Of a stretch of 29,325 nt of DNA, positions 1 to 7,542 are shown piece by piece. Each line of letters starts with the position of its first letter. Positions within the stretch are counted from its first letter, which is position 1. Origin of the DNA: Chrysochromulina tobinii (lineage: Eukaryota > Haptophyta > Prymnesiales > Chrysochromulinaceae); the NCBI GenBank assembly GCA_001275005.1, contig JWZX01002093.1, positions 1 to 29,325 on the forward strand. Reading direction: 5' to 3'. A program made the translations under genes and the position numbers. The notes beneath the pieces were generated by a model. It was not told the DNA's origin. It worked only from the letters and a program-made list of their open reading frames with translations, and searched no databases.

Positions 1-135
1 CGGCGGCCGCGGCCGCAGCAGCTTTGGCAGCTGCCTCCTCCGCCGCCTGCTTCTCCGCCATCGCAATCCCCTCCTCGAGAATCTGGGCCGCCACCTCCTC
101 CGCCAGCGCCTTCATCTCGGCCTGCCTGGCCGCCT

Positions 136-173
<38 letters not shown>

Positions 174-955
174 TCCTCCGCGGCGATGCGCGCAGCCTCC
201 GCCTCGGCCGCCGCCTCGGCCGCCGCCTCGGCTGCGGCGATCTCCTCCGCAGACGGGCCGCGGTTGAAGAGCCGGCCGAAAAAGTTCTTGAGGCCAGAGA
301 GCAGTCCGTTCTCCTCCACCACCACCGCCAGCTTCGGCGCCGTCGCGCCGCCTTCCTTGGCCTTCAGCATGCATGCGCAGAATTCGTTAAAGTCGATCTC
401 GCCGGAGCCGTCGGCATCAACCTCCTTGACCATCCCGTCGAGCTCCTCCGCGCTCAGGTTCTGGCCGAGCGCACTCATCATCTCGCCCAGCTCGCTCGTG
501 GAGACGGTGCCACTGCCGTCCTTGTCGAAGACGGAGAAGGCCTCCTTGTACGAAGCGAGCACCTCGTCGGAAATCGCGGGCGCGGGTGGCGCTGCCGCGG
601 GCGCGGGCGCGGATGGCGCTGCCGCGGACGCGGGCGCAACCACCTCGGGGGCAACCACCTCAGGTGCAATCACCTCGGGCGCAATCACCTCGGGCGCCAC
701 CACCTCGACCGCAAGCGCAACAACCTCCGGCGCCACCGCGGCGGCGGGCGCGGCCGCGGCCGCCACTACCTCGGTCGACGGCTTTGCCACCGGCTTTTCC
801 TCCTCCGTCGCCACGACCTCGGTCGGGGGCGCCACTACGTCGGCGATCGACGGCGCCGCCTCGAGCACTGGGGCCTCCTCAGCGGCAAAGGGCTTGAGCT
901 CCTCCGGCTTCGCTGGGTCTGCGATGACGACGGGGGTAGAAGAGGCGCAGCCCAT
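1..955 (-). CDS. EF-hand calcium-binding protein with N-terminal acylation motif (3' part missing)
   Basis: A minus-strand frame opens with ATG at 955-953 and stays open to the left edge, so the C-terminus is missing. The N-terminus MGCASS is a classic N-myristoylation (Gly2) plus palmitoylation (Cys3) signal, which predicts membrane anchoring. Residues ~15-125 are low complexity, rich in Ala, Pro, Val and Glu, with a five-residue repeat of the type PEVVA/PEVIA. Two calmodulin-like EF-hands follow. Their loops, at about residues 144-155 (DKDGSGTVSTSE) and 180-191 (DADGSGEIDFNE), keep the acidic 1, 3, 5 and 12 positions, so both should bind calcium. After a short linker containing GLKNFFGRLFNRG, an Ala/Glu/Lys-rich segment looks like a long coiled coil and runs off the window. 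I see a membrane-tethered calcium sensor or scaffold; its partner is unknown. The opposite strand is also open here, but only because the DNA is alanine-rich. Confidence 0.85.
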
Positions 956-1733
956 GGCTGTTTTGGGGTTCGGTGTTCTGCGAGGGAGGGGCCACACGGG
1001 GATGCGTCAACGCACTGCGCCGACCGCGTCGCGGTGAACGGCAAAGGCAGCGGGATGAGGCTGGGCGTGCGCACGTCGATCGTGGATGCCCCCCACCGCG
1101 CAAGACGATCAGAGTGGATTCCCGGTCTAATTCCAAGTCTAATTCTAGATCCCCTCATCTCGAAACGAAAAGCCGAGCGTCGCAAAGCGCGGCCTCAGTG
1201 GCTCAGAGGCGAGGTCGACCTTTCGGCGGTCGCTTGACCATCGCATGCCCATGCGGGCTTCAGACACTACATTGTAATAAAATGGGCGTCGCGTCGGAGA
1301 GTAGGTACTCTAGAGTAGGTACCGTCTCGACGTCTCGCGTCCGTCGCCGGATCTGAGTCACTGAGTGACCCCACGCCAAATCGCCAATTTTATGGGGGTC
1401 TCGACAAGATCGAAGATGACTGCACACATCGACCACGAAGTCGACACGCCGAAGTACGAATCAGTACGCTTCTTGACACGCCGAAGTAAAATCAGAACCC
1501 TGGTCCGCCACCCTCGTCCGCCACCCCGCTCGCCATGCCGCTCATGCGCTCTCTCCGACGACCTTTCCCCCCCTGCTCCGCATGCGCCGTCCCGATGGCC
1601 CGATCGCCAATGGGCACCCGCAGCCTTCGCGCGCAGGCCGCAGCGGGCGCGGCCACTGATTCAGGTGCTTGCTCCACCGCTCTCGCGACCGACACGGCGC
1701 TGTGGACTCAGCTTCAACGGGCGGCATGCAACC
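956..1733. other. Intergenic region, no gene seen
   Basis: This separates the start of the EF-hand gene from the 3' end of the ATRX gene, both on the minus strand, so it should hold the terminator of one and the promoter of the other. Frames on either strand are Arg/Pro-rich and resemble no known protein. There is a 14-nt direct repeat, GACACGCCGAAGTA, near 1444 and 1476, and a repeated GAGTAGGTAC near 1300-1320. I see no RNA gene. Confidence 0.5.
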
Positions 1734-4700
1734 TCACGGCGCCGCGCTCGCTTCGGGCGCCACCGGCGCCACCGGCGGCGCCACCGGCGTCGCGACCGCC
1801 GAGGGAGCACTCCATGGAGTCCAGAGGCAGCCACCCGGAAGATTCGGATCCGCGCACTTGAGGAATCCGTAGTCCTCCGACGGGATGTCCCGGCCGCACT
1901 GGCACGCGCCGAGACGCGCGCGCACCCGAACCTGGTAGCGCATCTGATCGGACAGGTTCTTCTTGGAGATGATCGACGAGGGCTTGACGCATTTCTTCGG
2001 GTTGCGCCACTCGTCGTCCGGTCCGGGCGTCGTCTCGCCGTCGAAGCCACGCCATTGGACGTGGTACACGCCTGCGTCCTGGATACACGAGCGCTTGGGT
2101 AGAGTGACACCATTGGACTGCAGGCCGCACTCCTCGCCGTGCATCGTAAAGTGCAGATGGCCGGCCGTCTCCATACGCTTCACGAGCGGCGCCGCGGGCG
2201 GCAGCAGGCAGAGCGCCTTGCATTTGATGCAAGTCATGCTGAGGTGACTCCATTGGATATTCGAATGGTCGTGCTGACAGAACTCGCAGATCGCGTGGTC
2301 GCGGGGCATCAAGTTCAGGTCCTTAAACAGATCGTTCTCGGCGTCCTCCTGGTCGACCGTGTTCAGCTGCTCCTCCTCTCCCTCGAGCCGCTGAGTACGC
2401 AGGGGATCCGAGAGGCGATCCGAGAGGCCATCAGGGAGGCGATCAGAGAGGCGATCAGAGAGGCCATCAGGGAGGCGATCAGAGAGGCGATCAGAGAGGC
2501 GATCCGAGAGGCGATCAGAGAGGCCATCAGGGAGGCGATCAGAGAGGCGATCAGAGAGGCGATCCGAGAGGCCATCAGGGAGGCGATCAGAGAGGCGATC
2601 AGAGAGGCGATCCGAGAGGCCATCAGGGAGGCGATCAGAGAGGCGATCAGAGAGGCGATCAGAGAGGTCATCAGAGAGGCGATCCGAGAGGCCATCAGAG
2701 AGGCGATCAGAGAGGCGATCAGAGAGGCGATCAGAGAGGCCATCAGGGGCCATCAGAGTGCGCTCAGTGGTCATCAGGGGCCATCGGCGGCCATCAGAGG
2801 TCATCAGCGGCACCTTATCGTGATCGTCCACCGCCAGCAGGAAGGTTCCACAGCTCTGTGCCACGTCACTCAGCCATGCCTCGCGCGGTAATTGGCTGAT
2901 TGCATGCGCGTGCTGCGAAGGCGGCGCGGGCGGTGTGAACGGAATAGGGCGCCAAAGGTCCTTGAGCTCTTCCTTGGTGAAGGTCGAATCGTGTGTCTGT
3001 TCATCGAGCACCCGACCCGCGAGCTGCAGCTTGACCACCTGCTGCCGATAGAGGCACTGCTCGAAGCCCTCGGCGATCAACCGGTAGACGAACACGGGCT
3101 TCGTCTGGCCGTACCGGTAGGCGCGGAAGACAGCCTGCGTGTCATTCGAAGGGTTCCAAGAGGCATCGAAGACGATCACGCGTGAGGCGGCAGCGAGGTT
3201 CAGTCCTTGGCCCCCCGCCCGAGTCGAGATGAGGAAGAGGCGAAGCTTGAGCGCTGGCTGGTTAAAGTGCTGCGAGACGAGGAGCCATCGGGGCTCGTCA
3301 GAGGCACTTCGAGGCGCTTAGAGGCACTTAGAGGCGCTTAAAGGCGCACTTAGAGGCACTCATAGGCACTTAGAGGCACTCAGAGGCACTTAGAGGCACT
3401 CAGAGGCACTCAGAGGCACTTAGAGGCACTCAGAGGCACTCAGAGGCACTTAGAGGCACTCAGAGGCAATCTCGTCTCTCACCTGGATCATCACATCACG
3501 CTCATCGGCATCGCATGTGCCGTCAAAGCGCATGTAGTCGAGCCCGCGCTGCCATCCCGCGTTCGCCCGATCGGCGCCGCCACCGCCCTCAGCAGCCGCA
3601 GCCGCGCCGTTGTCAGCCAAGGTGGAGCTGCCGTGTGCCTCCTTGAGAAGGCGCCGTGGAGATGGGGCGAGCTTGAGGACCTCTTCAAGTACCGACAGCA
3701 CCTCAAGCGACTGCGAGAGAGAGAGAGTGAGAGAGAGTGAGAGAGAGAGTGAGAGTGAGAGAGAGAGTGAGAGAGAGTGAGAGTGAGTGAGAGAGAGAGA
3801 GGAAGGAAGAGCACCTTCTCATCAGAGGGCCATCAGAGGGCCATCAGATGGTAATCAGGGGGCAATCTCACCTGCGAGAAGAGGAGCACCTTCTCATCAG
3901 CGAGGACCGCCTGCCTCAGGATCTCGAGCGTGATGGCCACCTGGCGGGGGAGATTGCGGGGGAGATCGAGCAAGAAGCACTCAATGGTCATCAGAGTGGC
4001 ACTTAGAGGGGCCATCGGAGGCACTTTGGAGGGGCAATCAAAGGCAATCAAAGGCACTCAAAGGCACTCACCTTTCCCGAGAGGTCGGGCGCGAAGATGC
4101 GTTCGCGTGGCTGACCCGCGGCCGGCCACAACCCCTCCCACCACTGCGAGGGAAGGACAGACGGCCCGTCATCTACCGGTAGCACGTCGAGCTCGGCCGC
4201 GTCAATGGCGGCGGCGGCCGCGGCGGCGGCGGCCGCGCGCTTGCCCGCGGGCTTGGAGGCGACGTCACGAGCATGCAGGAGGAGCATGGCGGGGTGCTCG
4301 AAGACGCGCTTGAGCGTGTGCTGGAAGGTAAAGATCTTCTTATCGGACTGCTGCTCGAGCGCGTGATTGTACCTGCAATCATCCAAGAGGGCAATCAGTG
4401 AGGGCAATCATTTAGGGCGATCAAAGAGTCCATCGTGGGGTACTACTCAGAGGTCCATCCGATCCCAGCGACGCTCATGCTTACAGGCGGCGCTGCGGCT
4501 CTGAGAGCTTCACTGTGAGGACGACGTCATATCTCGGGGGCAGTGTGCGGAAGAGGATGTCGACCGACGCGCGCTGCACGAGGCTATCCAACTTCTTCGC
4601 CAGTGTGAAGACCCGTCGATTCATCTGGCGCTTCATCATCTTCTGCTGATCGTCCTCGGTGCCTCCTTGTCGGTACTGCCCGTTGGTGATGTGGTCCATG

Positions 4701-6627
4701 TACAGCTTCTTGAAGGCGCTGATCTCGCCCAGCTTGCCTGCATGCAAAGGCAATCCATCTCACTTAGTAGCCCATGAAGATGCAATTGATGGCACTCGCC
4801 GCCCGGGCGCGCCCATCAGCATACCCGGAGAGACGAAATCGACCATGTGGTAGTACTCAACCAGATTGTTCTGGAGCGGCGTGCCCGTGAGGAGCACGCG
4901 CTTGCGCGTGGCCACGCGCGCGAGCGCTTTGGATAGCGTCGCGCCGTCGTTCTTGATGCGATGGGCCTCGTCCATGACGAAGAGGTCGGGGCCAGGCGCG
5001 AGCAGCAGCCGCTCGAACTCGATGTGAGGGTCGTCGTACCTGCATGCAAAAGGGCCACCAGAGGCCATCCGGGATCATTAGTGGCCACCAGAGGTCATCA
5101 GTGGCCATCCCCTGCTCGAGGAATGCATGCAAAAGGGCCATCAGAAGCCACCAGGCGGGGGCCACCAGACGGGCCCTCCGAGGCCCTCAGTCCGATACGG
5201 CGCGTGTGCTCGATACGGCGCTCGAGCCTGCATCCAACGTCATCAGGGGCCATCAGGAATCGTGCTCAAGACGGCGCGCGTGATCGATACGGCGCTCGAG
5301 CCTGCATCCAACGTCATCAGGGGCCATCAGGACTCGTGCTCAAGACGGCGCTCTCCACTCGACGGTGCGGCGGCGGGGATGTCGTACCCAAGCTCAGCGG
5401 CGTACGCGCCCGAGGCGGAGGCGGCCGCCTGCTTCGCCTGCTTCTTCGGATCGACCAGCTTCCAGAAAAAGTCGTGCGTCATGATGAGCGGCCCTCCGTG
5501 GGCACGCCACAGGCGTAACGTCTCGAGCTGCGCTGTTGAACTGCGCGCCGAGAGCACGAAGGGAATGGCAGTTCGAGGGCAATAAGAGGGCAATTAGAGG
5601 GCAATTAGAGGGCAGTTAGAGGGCAGTTCGAGGGCAGTAAAGGGAAATCACACGCCATCAGGACGGCATGAGACGGAATGGCAAACGCCATTAGTAGGCA
5701 CTCGCCTGCTCGCCGAGAGCACCCACGCAATCAGAGGCAATCAGAAGAGGCAATCAAGAGGCAATTAACGGCACTCACCTGCTCGCCGAGAGCACGAAGC
5801 AGTGGATGGGCTCGTGGCTTTGCACCCATCGCGTCCACTCCGAGCGCCACTGCGTCACCACTGCGCGCGGAACGAGGATCAAAGCCGTAGAAGGGCGCGG
5901 CGGGCGCTCATCGCCCCGGTCGCGCGCCTCCTCGCGACCATTCTTGTACCTGAGGAGGGAGGCCATCCGGGGGCCGTCAGAGGGCCATCCGAGGGACATC
6001 AGAAGGCCATCAGATGGGCATCAGATGGCATCAGATGGCTTTCAGATGGCTTTCAGAGGGCCATCCGAGGGCCATCCGAGGCCGATCAGCGTACTGCACA
6101 TAATCGACCCCGCGCTCATTACGCGCGCGTGCGAGGGCCGTGTGCACGAACGCAATCACGGTGAGCGTCTTGCCCAGCCCCATCGAGTGTGCCAACACGG
6201 CGCCGTGGTCGTTACGCCGAGGCTGCTGTGCCGTCTCGGGTCGCTTCGCTTGCATCACGGCTTGCCAGAGGAACTTGACGCCGTCCCACTGGTGAGGCTT
6301 GAGTTGGCTCGCTATGAAGGGCGCGACGCTCACCTGCGCGCAAGCAGGCGCAAGCAGGCACGCAATCAGGCGCCATCAGGCACGCAATCAGGCACCATCA
6401 GGCACGCAATCGGGCGTCATCAGGGACGCAATCGGGCGCCATCAGGCGCGCATCGGGCGCCATCAGGCTGGCTCACCACGGGCAGCTCGCGTCGCGTCGA
6501 GCCAACGCGTGCCGTGGCGGAGGACCAGAGCACTAGATCGCTCTGCACGAGTGGCTCCACTGCCCCACTGCGGGCGGGACGGAGTGGTGAGGTCCACACG
6601 CCCGCGGGAAGGGGGGGCGTGCGCGGC

Positions 6628-6670
<43 letters not shown>

Positions 6671-7511
6671 CGGTGGCGGCGTCGGCTGCGGTGGCTGCCT
6701 GCTTGGCCAGCACGCGCGCCAAAGCGTTCTTCTCCCTCAGCGCCCGAGCCTCGCGTGCCTTGGCACGTGCCGCCTGTTCGGCGCTGCACCGCTCCCGCAG
6801 AGTGTGGAGCGGCGCTGGATCGCACTTGAAGCAAAGCCACGGATCCGATGCGCGCACCGCCTCCACCGCCTTCGTGCCCAGGTTGAGACGGACACATCCC
6901 TCGCACACTGCCCGCCCGCACTCGGCGCCGTCACACAAGAAGAGCTCGCTCGAGCCGAGAGCATGGCAGTTGCCGTGGCACCAGCAGCAGACCTCCGAGT
7001 CCGAGGAGCTCTCCGACGGCGTGCCTCCCTCCGCCACTGGAGCCGCTGTGGGAAATGGAGCCGCTGTGGGAAATGGAGCCGCTGCGGGAAATGGAGCCGC
7101 TGTGGGAGCCGCGGATGGCGGCGGCGACGGCAGCGGCGTGCCGTCGGAGGCGAGCTTGCCGCCCGCGTCCTCGTAGCAGTACAGGCACACGGCCACACCG
7201 AGCAGCGGGTGTGAACAGACAAGCACGCACTCGTACAGCGGCTGATGGCAGCTAGTACACTCCGGGTGATGCGTGGCGCTCGCGACGGCGCGCGACTGGA
7301 GCGCCGCACCGTCGCGTCCCGCGCCCACGACGGCGCTGGAGGCGCGCCGATCGGCACGCCGGTTGAAGATCAAGTGAGAGAGGTCGCTTTCGGCCTCGAA
7401 GGCGCGCCGTACTGCGCGCTTCGAGGGGCGCACGCCACCTCCGATCGCCGCATGCATTCCGAGGCCCTCTTCCTCGTCGCTCTCGTCTCCGTCCTCTTGC
7501 TCGACGCCGCC

Positions 7512-7542
<31 letters not shown>

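Noticed and set aside
24-1037. Plus-strand Ala/Ser-rich frame of 337 codons
   Set aside because: The opposite strand encodes two perfect EF-hands and an MGC start; this frame is its low-complexity shadow and begins with TTG.
1365-2102. Plus-strand frame of 245 codons
   Set aside because: Arg/Pro-rich with no family resemblance and antisense to the last ATRX exon.
2139-2891. Plus-strand frame with a long IREA repeat
   Set aside because: It is the reverse reading of the 12-nt array in intron 12 and is flanked by antisense ATRX exon sequence.
2400-3470. Regular short arrays as a CRISPR
   Set aside because: Units of 10-12 nt lie head to tail without unique spacers, inside eukaryotic introns.
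5806-7176. Plus-strand frame of 456 codons across ATRX exons 3-5
   Set aside because: It crosses exons and introns of the ATRX gene, where the other strand carries the ADD and Walker A motifs.
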